Of a stretch of DNA of 64,000 bases, positions 17,009-26,929 are shown one piece after another. The stretch comes from an uncultured Clostridia bacterium. GTDB lineage: Bacteria > Bacillota > Clostridia > TANB77 > CAG-508. The notes beneath the pieces were generated by a model. It was given only the letters and a program-made list of their open reading frames with translations, was not told the origin of the DNA and did no database searches. The first letter of the stretch is position 1; every line of letters starts with the position of its first letter. The DNA is taken from positions 108,915 through 172,914 of the forward strand of contig CANQVJ010000003.1 of the NCBI GenBank assembly GCA_947627295.1, written 5' to 3'. The translations under genes were made by a program, and so were the position numbers.

Positions 17009-19459
17009 ATGGGGAACATTGTATTATTAGACGAATTAACAATAAATAAAATAGCTGCAGGAGAAGTTATAGAAAGACCAGCTTCAGCAGTAAAGGAAAT
17101 GATTGAAAATTCAATAGATGCAGGTGCAAATAAAATTACAGTAGAAATTAAAAATGGTGGAATATCATTTATAAAAGTTACAGATAACGGTAAAGGAATA
17201 GCATCAGACGATTTAGAAATGGCATTTGAAAGACATGCTACAAGTAAAATAAGAACAGCAGATGATTTAGATAAAGTAACCTCAATGGGGTTTAGAGGTG
17301 AGGCGTTAGCAAGTATAGCAGCAATAGCAAATGTAGAAGTTGTTTCAAAACCAGAAGTGCAAGCTGCAGGATACAAAGTTATAGTATCAGGCGGAAATGT
17401 ATTAGGAAAAAAAGAGGTTGGAACACCTGTGGGAACTTCAATAACAGTTACAGATTTATTCTTTAACACACCTGTAAGATATAAATTCCTAAAAAAAGAT
17501 TACACAGAAAGAGGTTACATAGAAGAAGTTATAACCAAAATTGCATTAGTACATCCAGAAATATCTTTTAAATTAATAAATGCTGGAAAAACAGTAATAC
17601 AAACAATAGGAAATGGAAATTTAAAAGATGTAATATATAGCATATATGGTAAAGATATTGCAAATGCTGTATTACCAGTAAAATACATGTATGAAGGAAT
17701 AGAAATTGAAGGTGTAATTGGTAAGCCAGAAATTGCAAGATCTAATAGAACAAATCAAATGTTTTTTGTAAATAAAAGAAATATTAAAGATAAAACACTT
17801 TCATCTGCAGTAGCACAAGGATTTAAAGGATTGATACCATTAGGAAAATTTGGCTTTGTAATATTAAACTTGAATATGAATCCAGAAAAGGTGGATGTAA
17901 ATGTTCATCCAGCAAAATTGGAAGTTAGGTTTGAAGAAGAAAACAAAGTATTTCAAGCAGTATATCACAGCATTAAAGACACACTATTAAAGGCAGATTT
18001 AATTTCAAAAGCAGAAATAGAATTAAATGAAAAATTATCGCCAAGTGAGGTGCAAAGACAAATGAGTAGAAGAGATGAAAAAGTAGGTTTATTTGGAAAG
18101 AACAGATCAAAAGAAAAAATTGAAAAATACACAGAAGAAGAAAGTCAAATGAAAACAAATAATTTAATTGAAGAAATATACAATAAACACAAAGAAGCTC
18201 AAAATATTTTAAAAGACGAAGGAGAAAAATATGAGCCTGAGTCTAAACCTGAGCCTGAGCCTAAAAGTGAAATAAGTAAATATGTAATAGACAATAAATT
18301 TCCAGATATACCAGACCTTGACGATATGGAAATAACAGAAGAAAAAATATCTGAATTAGATGCAAAAGTTGCAAACTTACTTGGAGATGCTAAAAAAATA
18401 AGAGAGAAAAATGAAAAAATTATTTCAGGAGAATATGTGCCTGAAAGTAATAGCGAAGAAGAAGTAAGCAAGAGTAGCTTAGATGATGCAGAATCTGAAA
18501 TTGAAAGAAAATTGCAAGAATTAAGAGAAACTATAGAAAAAGAAAAAGAGCAGTTAAAAGTTGAAGAACCAAAACCAGAAGAAGAAAACGAAGAACAAAT
18601 TGAAAGACCAGAAGAAAATGAAGATATACCAAAAGCTCTTAGAAATTTTAAAGAAGAAAATGAAACAAAGGAAAGTTTTGTAGAAAGCATGCAAGAAGAA
18701 CCACCAAAAGAAGTAACAGAAGAATTTAAAGAAATGTATGCAAAACTTTTTGGAACAGTTCCAAAAACAAAAGAAGATATAGAAAAAGAGAAAGCTGAAA
18801 AAGAAAGAAAAGAAAAAGAAAGTGCAATTGATATAGTAAAAGACAATGTTTCAATATTTGAAAATGAAGAAGAATTCACTCTTCCAGATTATAAATTTAT
18901 TGGAATTGCATTTAAAACATATATAATTTTGGAAATGGATAAAGAATTATATATCATAGATCAACATGCAGCACATGAAAGAATTATGTATGAAAAAGTA
19001 AAACAAAATTATTATAGTGAAACCAACAAAGATTCACAAATGTTGCTTTTACCAGATGTTATTACTCTAACACATAAAGAAATGAATATTGCAAAAGAAA
19101 ATATGGATATGTTTAAAAGAGCAGGTTTCGAACTAGAAGAGTTTGGAGAAAACACAATTAAATTAACAGGTTGTCCAACAGTATGTATAGATATAAATAC
19201 AAAAGAATTATTCTTAGAAACATTGGATGAAATAAACACAGTAGCAAGAACAGCTAAACAAGAAAAAGAAGAAAAATTTATTGCAACAGTTGCATGTAAA
19301 GCAGCAGTTAAGGCAAACATGGCATTAGACGAAAGAGAAGTTACAGCTTTAATGAATCAATTGCTTCGTTTACCAAACCCATTTACATGCCCACATGGAA
19401 GACCAACAGCAATAAAAATGACTCAGTATGATATTGAAAGAAAATTTTCAAGAAAATAG
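17009..19459 (+). CDS. mutL: DNA mismatch repair endonuclease MutL with an extended linker
   Basis: 816 residues, longer than the usual 600-650. The N-terminal GHKL ATPase has KIAAGEVIERPASAVKE, DNGKGI and GFRGEALASIA. The C-terminal nicking endonuclease domain has DQHAAHERIMYE and the CPHGRP zinc-site motif. The extra length is a low-complexity Glu/Lys/Pro linker of about 270 residues (about 345-615) rich in EEPKPE-like runs. Four bases of coupling spacing lead into a small membrane protein. It has no in-frame CGG despite its size. Confidence 0.95.
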   Translation: MGNIVLLDELTINKIAAGEVIERPASAVKEMIENSIDAGANKITVEIKNGGISFIKVTDNGKGIASDDLEMAFERHATSKIRTADDLDKVTSMGFRGEALASIAAIANVEVVSKPEVQAAGYKVIVSGGNVLGKKEVGTPVGTSITVTDLFFNTPVRYKFLKKDYTERGYIEEVITKIALVHPEISFKLINAGKTVIQTIGNGNLKDVIYSIYGKDIANAVLPVKYMYEGIEIEGVIGKPEIARSNRTNQMFFVNKRNIKDKTLSSAVAQGFKGLIPLGKFGFVILNLNMNPEKVDVNVHPAKLEVRFEEENKVFQAVYHSIKDTLLKADLISKAEIELNEKLSPSEVQRQMSRRDEKVGLFGKNRSKEKIEKYTEEESQMKTNNLIEEIYNKHKEAQNILKDEGEKYEPESKPEPEPKSEISKYVIDNKFPDIPDLDDMEITEEKISELDAKVANLLGDAKKIREKNEKIISGEYVPESNSEEEVSKSSLDDAESEIERKLQELRETIEKEKEQLKVEEPKPEEENEEQIERPEENEDIPKALRNFKEENETKESFVESMQEEPPKEVTEEFKEMYAKLFGTVPKTKEDIEKEKAEKERKEKESAIDIVKDNVSIFENEEEFTLPDYKFIGIAFKTYIILEMDKELYIIDQHAAHERIMYEKVKQNYYSETNKDSQMLLLPDVITLTHKEMNIAKENMDMFKRAGFELEEFGENTIKLTGCPTVCIDINTKELFLETLDEINTVARTAKQEKEEKFIATVACKAAVKANMALDEREVTALMNQLLRLPNPFTCPHGRPTAIKMTQYDIERKFSRK

Positions 19460-19468
19460 GAGAAAAAT

Positions 19469-19898
19469 ATGACTTTTATTGTAGTAGTAACAGTTATAAT
19501 GCTAATAGTTTTAATTGGCTGGACATGGAATAACTTAGGCGGTATAGCAAACAATAAAAAAATAATTTATATAATTTCATCAATTGCAATAGTGGGGTTA
19601 ATAACTTTTGTGATATTCACAATTTCTAAAGTAAATGTGGAATACTCAAATAAAGAAATGATAAGACCCATTGGAGCGTTATTAACAGCAATATTTACAA
19701 GCATTAATGGTTATATAGTTATTCAGTATATAGCAAGAATTATAAACTTAATAGACCAAAATGCAATAGATAAAATTGTTGCAGTTAGACGAATTAGAAG
19801 AATTTTAATAATATTTCTTTTAGTTGCAATTTTAGAAGTATTTTATTTGAAAGATATACAAAGCCGGAATACTAGAAAGGATTAGTAGTTTGAAATAA
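19469..19898 (+). CDS. Small membrane protein of unknown function (+1 shift at CGG 19865)
   Basis: 142 residues after correction, with four hydrophobic segments (about 2-20, 29-50, 66-90, 111-128). I do not recognise the family. CGG at 19865 (codon 133) in context agc-CGG-aat; reading CGGA as Gly gives QSGILERISSLK and a stop TAA that overlaps the ATG of miaA as TAATG, exact translational coupling. Without the shift the frame ends earlier and the coupling is lost, which supports the corrected reading even though no family motif is available. Confidence 0.65.
19865..19867 (+). other. CGG +1 frameshift site in the 19469 gene
   Basis: Context agc-CGG-aat. The shifted frame ends in a TAATG overlap with miaA, the main support. 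Confidence 0.72.
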
Positions 19899-20852
19899 TG
19901 AAGGAAAAAGTAATTGTTATTTGTCGGTCCAACAGCTTCAGGAAAAACAAGTTTATCAATAGAACTAGCAAAAAAAATAAATGGAGAAATTGTATCAAGT
20001 GATTCTATGCAAATATATGAAGATATGAATATTGGTACAGCAAAACCAACTGAGGAAGAAATGCAAGGAATAAAGCATTATATGATAGATTGTGTTTCAC
20101 CAAGCAAAAGATATAGTGTTGCAGAATATAAAGAAGAAGCAAAAAAAGCTATTAGAGAAATAATAAAAAAAGGAAAAACTCCTATAATTGTCGGGGGAAC
20201 AGGACTTTATGTGGATAGCTTAATATATGAAATTGAATATCCAAAAATAGAGTTTGATGAAAAATATAGAGAAGAATTAGAAAATAGAGTAAAAAACGAA
20301 GGCTTAGAAAAACTATATAATGAAGCTCTAAAAATAGATAGTCAAGCAATGCAAAAAATAAGCAAAAACGATAAAAAGAGAATTTTAAGAATACTTGAAA
20401 TATATCATGCTACAGGGAAAACTAAAACTCAGCAAGAAGCGGAATCAAGAAAAGACCCAGAATTTGATTACTATGTATATGCAATCGATTGGGAAAGAGA
20501 AGAGTTATATAAAAGAATCAATAAAAGAGTAGACATTATGATTAACCAAGGGTTAATAGAAGAAGTAGAGGGAATCTTAAAAAAATATAAAGAGTTCCCA
20601 ACAGCTATGCAAGGTTTAGGATACAAAGAAGTTGTAGAATACCTTGAAAATAAAATTACAAAAGAAGAAATGATAGAAAAAATAAAAACACAAACACGAA
20701 GATATGCAAAAAGACAATTAACATGGTTTAGAAAAAATAAGCAAACAATATGGTTAGACGGAACAAAAGATTTGCAAAATAATATAGATATTATTTTGGA
20801 GGGAGTAGGTTGGTCGCAAAAAAACAAAACAAAAAAAGAAAATTCAAACTGA
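19898..20852 (+). CDS. miaA: tRNA dimethylallyltransferase MiaA (+1 shift at CGG 19925)
   Basis: Adds the isopentenyl group to A37 of tRNAs that read UNN codons. The ATG at 19898 overlaps the upstream stop. After nine codons the frame meets CGG (19925); reading CGGT as Gly gives VIVICGPTASGKT, the P-loop. SDSMQIYEDMNIGTAKP, GGTGLYVDSLIY and AMQGLGYKEV follow as expected, to 317 residues. In the 0 frame translation ends soon after the CGG, so no functional enzyme is made without the shift. The 3' end overlaps the next gene by 43 bases. Confidence 0.93.
19925..19927 (+). other. CGG +1 frameshift site in miaA
   Basis: Context tgt-CGG-tcc; the decoded Gly is the first residue of the GPTASGKT P-loop. 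Confidence 0.93.
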
Positions 20853-22073
20853 ATAAAAAACATGTAATGATATATGTTCTAATAGGAATATGTGTATATA
20901 CTCTTTATGTGGCTTTCATGATTGTAAAAAAACCTACTGAAACTTTTACAATAGAAGAAGGAGAGATATATCAAGAAGAAACAGATGTTGGTTATATAAT
21001 AAGGTCGGAACAAATTATCAAAGGTGAAAACTATGCCAATGGAATGGAAAAGATAAAAGTAGAAGGAGAAAAAACAGCAAAAGACGAATCTGTTTTTAGA
21101 TATTACAGTAAAAATGAAGAGAAACTAAAAGAGCAAATAGCAGATTTGGATTCTAAAATTCAAGATGTTATGACAAGTGATGTTGGAACATATTCTTCAG
21201 ACATGAAAATTATTGAAAATCAAATAGACGAAAAGGTTGCTCAAATTAGAAATACTGTTGATGTATCTAAAATGGAAGAAGATAAAAAAGAAATAAGTGA
21301 ATTGGTTACAAAAAAAGCAAAAATTGCAGGAGATTTAAGTCCAAAAGGATCTTATTTAAATCAATTAATTGCAGAAAGAAGCAAATATGAAGCTGAATTA
21401 AATTCAGGAGCAGAATATATAAAAGCACCTAGTAGTGGAATTGTTTCATATAGAGTTGACGGACTTGAAGATAAATTAACTCCAAATAATTTTTCTGAAT
21501 TAAATAAAGATTATTTAGAAAAATTAAATTTAAAAACAGGAAAGATTGTTGCAACCAGCGAAGAATCAGGAAAAATAATAGATGCATTTACATGTTATAT
21601 AGCAACAATTACAGATACTGAAGAAGCAAAAAATGCCAAAGTAGGAGATAAAGTTACAATTAGATTGTCGAATAATGCCGAAGTAGATGCTCAAATTGTA
21701 CATATTGCTGACCAAGAAAACAAAGATAGACTTATTATTTTACAATTTAATGAACAGATTAGTGAACTAACAAATTATAGAAAAATTTCCTTTGACCTAA
21801 TATGGTGGAAATATAAAGGATTAAAAGTTCCAAATCAATCAATTATTAGAGAAAACGATTTAGATTATGTTGTAAGAAATAAAGCGCGGATATTTGGATA
21901 AAAGTTTAGTAAAAGTAAGCAGTAAAAACGATGATTATTCAATTATTACATCATATACAACAGACGAATTAAGGCAACTTGGATATTCACAAGATAAGAT
22001 TAATTCACACAAAAAAATATCATTATATGATGAAATTTTACTAAACCCAAGGGTGGAAAATCTACAAGAATAA
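20810..22073 (+). CDS. HlyD-like membrane-anchored coiled-coil protein (+1 shift at CGG 21887)
   Basis: Starts at TTG 20810 with GGAGGG upstream, inside the 3' end of miaA. A basic N-terminus and one membrane anchor (about 20-40) are followed by a barrel-sandwich half (EGEIYQEETDVGYIIRSEQ), a coiled coil (about 100-200), and a second half with APSSGIVSYRVDG, like HlyD/efflux adaptor proteins. CGG at 21887 (codon 360), gcg-CGG-ata; reading CGGA as Gly adds 60 residues (AGYLDKSLVKV to RVENLQE) and gives 420 in all. No transporter gene adjoins; sepF follows. Its role is unknown. Confidence 0.75.
21887..21889 (+). other. CGG +1 frameshift site in the HlyD-like gene
   Basis: Context gcg-CGG-ata. 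One of only two sites where the preceding codon does not end in a pyrimidine. Confidence 0.8.
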
Positions 22074-22126
22074 TGTTACAGTAATGTTACAAAAATATTA
22101 AAAAAAAAAGACATTTCAAAAAAGTA

Positions 22127-22155
22127 TTGACATTTTTGAAAAAAAAGTAGATACT
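22127..22155 (+). promoter_or_regulatory. Promoter of sepF
   Basis: TTGACA (22127-22132), 17-base spacer, GATACT (22150-22155). Confidence 0.7.
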
Positions 22156-22199
22156 TAGTTATATAAAATACAAAGGAAGCGAAATTAGGAGGTTTTTTT

Positions 22200-22691
22200 A
22201 TGTCAGCATTAACAGATAAGATTTTTGATTTTTTCGGAGGAGACTCTGCAGAGCCAGAAGAATTCGAGGATGAAAACATTTACGAAGATGATTATGAAGT
22301 TGAAGAAGTAGAAGAAGGAAGAAAATTTTTTGGAAGAAGAAATTCAAAAGACAAAGACAAAATAGTACAAATGCCACAAGCACAAACAAATGCAATTAAA
22401 ATGGTTATTTCTCAACCAACTACTTTTGAGCAATCAGATGAAATATGCAGTTTCTTAAAAGAGAAAAAATCTGTAATCGTAAATTTAGAATATGTAAACA
22501 AAGATGTTGCAAGGCGTATTGTAGATTTTATTAGTGGTGGAGTATATTCATTAGACGGATATATCCAAAAAGTATCTAATGCAATATTTTTAGTAGCACC
22601 ATCAAACTATGAAATTACAAATGAAATGGCAAGAGAAGAAATGAAAAGCAAACTATCAGTTTCATGGTTAAAAAATAATGGACTTAGCTAA
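22200..22691 (+). CDS. sepF: Cell division protein SepF
   Basis: 163 residues. SepF binds FtsZ and anchors and aligns the Z ring at the membrane. The short N-terminal amphipathic segment MSALTDKIFDFFGG is the membrane anchor. An acidic linker follows, and the C-terminal SepF domain (about 70-155) has VIVNLEYVNKDVARRIVDFI and the conserved GGVYSLDGYIQKVSNAIFLV. divIVA follows after 47 bases, the classic arrangement. Confidence 0.95.
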   Translation: MSALTDKIFDFFGGDSAEPEEFEDENIYEDDYEVEEVEEGRKFFGRRNSKDKDKIVQMPQAQTNAIKMVISQPTTFEQSDEICSFLKEKKSVIVNLEYVNKDVARRIVDFISGGVYSLDGYIQKVSNAIFLVAPSNYEITNEMAREEMKSKLSVSWLKNNGLS

Positions 22692-22738
22692 AGATAATTT
22701 AATCTAATAGCTTTATGCTTTAGTAAGGGGGTAGAGAA

Positions 22739-23185
22739 ATGATAACACCAACTGATATAGATAATAAGAAATTCTCTAAGCAACTTGTAAACGGATACAG
22801 TGTTGATGAAGTTGACGATTTTCTAGATGAACTTACAATTGACTACACAAAAACTTATAGAGATTTAGCAACTTTAAAAAAAGAAATCGACGAGCTAAAT
22901 TCTAGTGTTGAACATTATAAATCTATTGAAGAAACATTACAAAGTACATTAGTTATGGCTCAAAAAACTGCTGAAGATGTTAAAAATGTTGCAAAGCAAA
23001 AAGCGGATCAGATTATTAATGAAGCAAAAAATTCAGCAACAGAAGAATTAACAAATTTGAAAAAAGAAATAGAAGATTTACAAAAAGAAAAGGAAGGCAT
23101 AAAAAAACAATTTGATATATATAAAGCAAAAATGGAATCACTATTAATATCACAACTGGAATTATTAAAAGATATAAATAAATAA
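22739..23185 (+). CDS. divIVA: Cell division initiation protein DivIVA
   Basis: 148 residues. It binds curved membrane at poles and septa and recruits partners. The N-terminal lipid-binding domain reads MITPTDIDNKKFSKQLVNGY then SVDEVDDFLDEL, and the remainder is coiled coil (about 35-145). Short for the family, but complete. Confidence 0.93.
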   Translation: MITPTDIDNKKFSKQLVNGYSVDEVDDFLDELTIDYTKTYRDLATLKKEIDELNSSVEHYKSIEETLQSTLVMAQKTAEDVKNVAKQKADQIINEAKNSATEELTNLKKEIEDLQKEKEGIKKQFDIYKAKMESLLISQLELLKDINK

Positions 23186-23194
23186 TTAATTAAG

Positions 23195-23217
23195 AGCTAC
23201 TTCGGTAGCTTTTTTTG
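23195..23217 (+). terminator. Terminator after divIVA
   Basis: AGCTAC-TTCG-GTAGCT with a stable UUCG tetraloop, followed by seven T. Confidence 0.93.
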
Positions 23218-23264
23218 ATATGTTACAAAAAGATTAAATATATATTACAATTGTGTTAATATCC

Positions 23265-23292
23265 TTGACAATAGCAAAAAAAAAGATAAAAT
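23265..23292 (+). promoter_or_regulatory. Promoter of rsmD
   Basis: TTGACA (23265-23270), 16-base spacer, TAAAAT (23287-23292). Confidence 0.65.
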
Positions 23293-23314
23293 AGTAATAT
23301 AAGGAATTGTAAAT

Positions 23315-23875
23315 ATGAGAATAATTAGTGGAAAAGCGAAAGGCACAAAACTATATACTTTAGAGGGAAGTAGTACTAGGCCCACAGCAGATAGAGCAAA
23401 AGAAGCTTTGTTTAATATAATAGGAATTGATATATTTGAAAGTAGCTTTTTAGATTTGTTTGCTGGAAGTGGGGCAATAGGCTTGGAAGCAGGAAGTAGA
23501 GGAGCAAAAGAAGTAATACTTTCAGACAACTCTAAACAAGCAGTAGATATTATCAAAAAAAATGCAAACAAAACACATTTAGATGATGTTGTTAAAATAT
23601 ACAATCTAGACTATAAAGAAGTTTTAGAAAATAAAATAAAACAAAAGTTAGACTACATATTTATAGATCCGCCATACAAATCAAACTATATTTATGAAGC
23701 ATTAAGAATAATAGTACAAAAGAATATTTTAAGCAAAAATGGAACAATTATAGCAGAAACAGACACAATGGAAGAAACAATAAAGCAAATAGAAAACTTA
23801 AAAATTGAAATAACGGATACTAGAAAATACGGAAGGAATCAATTTATATTTATTAAAACAAAATTGTCTAAATAG
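23315..23875 (+). CDS. rsmD: 16S rRNA (guanine966-N2)-methyltransferase
   Basis: 186 residues. SAM-dependent enzyme acting on 16S rRNA G966 in the P-site region. Motifs: MRIISGKAKGTKL at the N-terminus, the SAM-binding LDLFAGSGAIGLEAGSRGA, and the catalytic IDPPYKSN. It begins a same-strand run with a coiled-coil protein and ftsK. Confidence 0.95.
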   Translation: MRIISGKAKGTKLYTLEGSSTRPTADRAKEALFNIIGIDIFESSFLDLFAGSGAIGLEAGSRGAKEVILSDNSKQAVDIIKKNANKTHLDDVVKIYNLDYKEVLENKIKQKLDYIFIDPPYKSNYIYEALRIIVQKNILSKNGTIIAETDTMEETIKQIENLKIEITDTRKYGRNQFIFIKTKLSK

Positions 23876-23888
23876 AAAGGGGCAAAAA

Positions 23889-24398
23889 ATGGAAGTATTT
23901 ACATTGCTAGAAACACTTGAAGTTTATATAGAAAAAAGCAGAAATCTACCATTTTCTTCAAACAAAGCAATAATAACAAACAAAGAAGAAATGTTAGACT
24001 TAATAAAAGAGATTAGAATTAAGATGCCTGATGAATTAAAACAAGCTAAATGGATAAAAGAAGAAAGACAAAGAATTTTAGTTGAAGCACAAAAAGAAGC
24101 AGAAGGTGTTGTAAAAGAAGCAGAAAATAGAATAATTGCAATGATAGATGAACATGAAATTACCAAAAAGGCATATTCACAAAAAGCAGAAATTATAGAA
24201 AGTGCAAATGAAATGTCTAGAGAAATTGTAAATGGATCAAAAAATTATGCAGATGAATATTTAGAAAAAACTGAAAAAGTTTTAACAGATACATTATCTA
24301 AATTAGAAAAAAATGTGGGAGAAGCACTTAAAATAATGGGACTAGAAATAGAAGATTATATAAAAACAATAAAAGCAAATAGAAAAGAATTAAAATAA
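23889..24398 (+). CDS. Coiled-coil protein of unknown function
   Basis: 169 residues, almost wholly helical and charged, with a long alanine/glutamate coiled coil (about 60-150) reminiscent of the stalk subunits of ATP synthases, which is why homologues are sometimes labelled ATPase. There is no nucleotide-binding motif. It lies 13 bases after rsmD and before ftsK; proteins of this type are commonly next to rsmD in Clostridia. Function unknown. Confidence 0.7.
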   Translation: MEVFTLLETLEVYIEKSRNLPFSSNKAIITNKEEMLDLIKEIRIKMPDELKQAKWIKEERQRILVEAQKEAEGVVKEAENRIIAMIDEHEITKKAYSQKAEIIESANEMSREIVNGSKNYADEYLEKTEKVLTDTLSKLEKNVGEALKIMGLEIEDYIKTIKANRKELK

Positions 24399-24448
24399 GG
24401 GCATTCTTCTACGGAGTGTCCAATTTTAAACAAAAAGGATGGTTGAAA

Positions 24449-26918
24449 GTGGCAAATAAAAGGAAAAGAAGATATAATACAAATTCAACAAATAAAGCTA
24501 ATACAAGAGGAAGAAGAACAGCGCAAAAAAAATCAGCAACTAGAATAGATATGATGGTGGCTGGTTTAATTGTGCTTGGAATTTTGTTGGGTGTATTAAT
24601 ATATTCTCAATCAGGAATAGTTGGAATAAAGTTACATGAAATATTTGGGGGAATGTTTGGAATAGTTGAATATTTAATTCCGGTGGGAGTAGTTGCTTTA
24701 GGAATAAGGCATGCATGTTCTCCTAGAGAAAGTTTAACTTCAAAATTTGCCCAATTAGCTCTTATGCTAATTAGTATTTCAGTAATATTTAGCGTATTTC
24801 AAGTTGCATTTAATGAATTAAATAAAACAAAAGAGATTTCAGAAATAGCAAAAGATGCATATGAAATAGGAGTACTTGCCAAAGGTGGAGGAGCTTTGGG
24901 AGCTGTAATTGCATGCCCAATAGCAAATTTATTAGGAAATGTTGGAGCAATAATTTTAAGCTTGGGAATAGCATGTGTAACAGCAGTATTTACATTTGGA
25001 ATAAATATGTCAGAAATAATTAGTTCAAATGTAGATAAAGCAAGAGAAAGAAGATTGGAAAGATATGAAGAAAAGCAAAGATATTTAGACGAATTAGACA
25101 ATCAAAAAGTTCCAACATCTAACCAAAAGAAAAATGCAAGAGCAGGTATTAGAAACAAAATGAAGGCCAATGGAATATTTAGTCAAATAAATGAAGAACC
25201 AAAAGATGAAGCATTGGACCAACAAATACAAATAAGCATAGGCGGAAAACCAGTAGGAAAAGAAAATGCTAAAGAGATAAAAGCTGAAGAACCTAAGAAA
25301 AAGAAAAAGGGTGAAATTGCAAAAGAAGCAAAACCAGATGTTATTGAGGCAAATTTATTTAGTACAGTAGAAAAAGAAAAGGAAAGTAACACAAAAGAAG
25401 TTTTACATCTAGAACATAACACAATGGCATTAGAAGACGAAAATTATGAGTACCCACCATTTGAAATTTTAAGTCATGGTGTACAAGGAAAATTAAAAGG
25501 TGGAAGAAAAGCTTTAACAGATACAGCAGCAAAATTACAAAGAACATTACATAGTTTTGGAGTAGCTGCAAAAGTAGAAAATGTTACAGTAGGACCTTCA
25601 ATTACAAGATATGAACTTAAACCTGCTGAAGGTGTTAGAGTAAGCAAAATAGCAAACTTAGCAGACGATATTGCACTAAATTTAGCTGCAGAAACAATTC
25701 GTATAGAAGCTCCAATTCCTCGGAAAACAAGCTGTAGGAATTGAAGTGCCAAATAAAGAAAGAGAAGCTGTGCATTTAAGAGATGCATTAGAAAGTGATC
25801 AATTCCAAAATTGCTCTTCAGAAACTGCAGTAGCATTGGGTAAAGGTGTTGCAGGAGAAACAGAAATTGCTGACATTGCAAAAATGCCACATGTATTAAT
25901 TGCGGGCTCTACAGGGTCTGGTAAAAGTGTATGTATAAATACAATAATTACAAGTATCATATATAAATCTAAACCAAATGAAGTAAAATTTGTTATGATA
26001 GACCCTAAGGTTGTTGAGCTTTCTGTATATAACGGTATTCCTCATTTATTAATACCTGTTGTAACAGACCCTAAAAAAGCTGCAGGAGCACTAGCTTGGG
26101 CAGTTCAAGAAATGGAAAACAGATATAGTTTATTTGCTAAAAAAGGTGTAAGAGACTTAAAAGGATATAATAAATTAATAGAAAGAAGTGAAGAGGGAGT
26201 TGGAAAACTTCCAAAGATAGTTATAATAATAGACGAGTTGGCCGATTTAATGATGGTTGCTAAAAACGATGTTGAAGATGCAATTTGTAGATTAGCTCAA
26301 AAAGCAAGAGCAGCAGGCATGCACTTGGTAATAGCTACACAAAGACCTTCAGTAGATGTTATTACAGGTTTAATTAAAGCAAATGTGCCTTCAAGAATTG
26401 CGTTTGCAGTATCTTCACAAATAGATTCTAGAACAATTCTAGATTCTGTAGGAGCTGAAAAACTACTAGGAAAGGGAGATATGTTATTCTTTCCTTCAGG
26501 AGCAACTAAGCCTTCAAGAGTACAAGGTGCATTTGTTTCTGATGAAGAAGTAGAAAAAATAGTAGACTTCCTAAAATCTAATGGAGAGGCAACATATAGT
26601 GAAGAAATTATTGAAACAATAGAAAATAGCGGAAAAACAGAACAAGATTTAGCACAAGAACAAGCTGGGGACGACGATGCAGATGTGCTATTACCACAAG
26701 TAATAGACACAGTTGTAGAAACTGGTCAGGTGTCAACTTCGTTTATACAAAGAAGATTCAAAGTAGGATATGCAAGAGCAGGAAGAATTGTTGACCAAAT
26801 GGAAGAAAGAGGTATAATTTCAGGATACGAAAGAAACAAACCAAGACAAGTATTGATGACATTAGAAAAACTTAATGAAATGAAAATGTCATCTTCTGAA
26901 AACAGTGAAGCAGGTTAA
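24449..26918 (+). CDS. ftsK: DNA translocase FtsK/SpoIIIE (+1 shift at CGG 25721)
   Basis: Pumps chromosomal DNA through the closing division or sporulation septum. GTG at 24449 follows an AAGGA-type site. The basic N-terminus leads into four membrane segments (about 30-200) and a charged linker. CGG at 25721 (codon 425), cct-CGG-aaa; reading CGGA as Gly gives [18 protein letters not shown], the conserved join of the alpha and beta domains. Walker A is [13 protein letters not shown] (about 485) and Walker [12 protein letters not shown]. The C-terminal gamma winged helix reads [16 protein letters not shown]. Total 822 residues. An essential-type gene that depends on the shift. Confidence 0.95.
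25721..25723 (+). other. CGG +1 frameshift site in ftsK
   Basis: Context cct-CGG-aaa; restores [13 protein letters not shown], a highly conserved FtsK segment. Confidence 0.95.
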
Positions 26919-26929
26919 TGGAGGTACGA

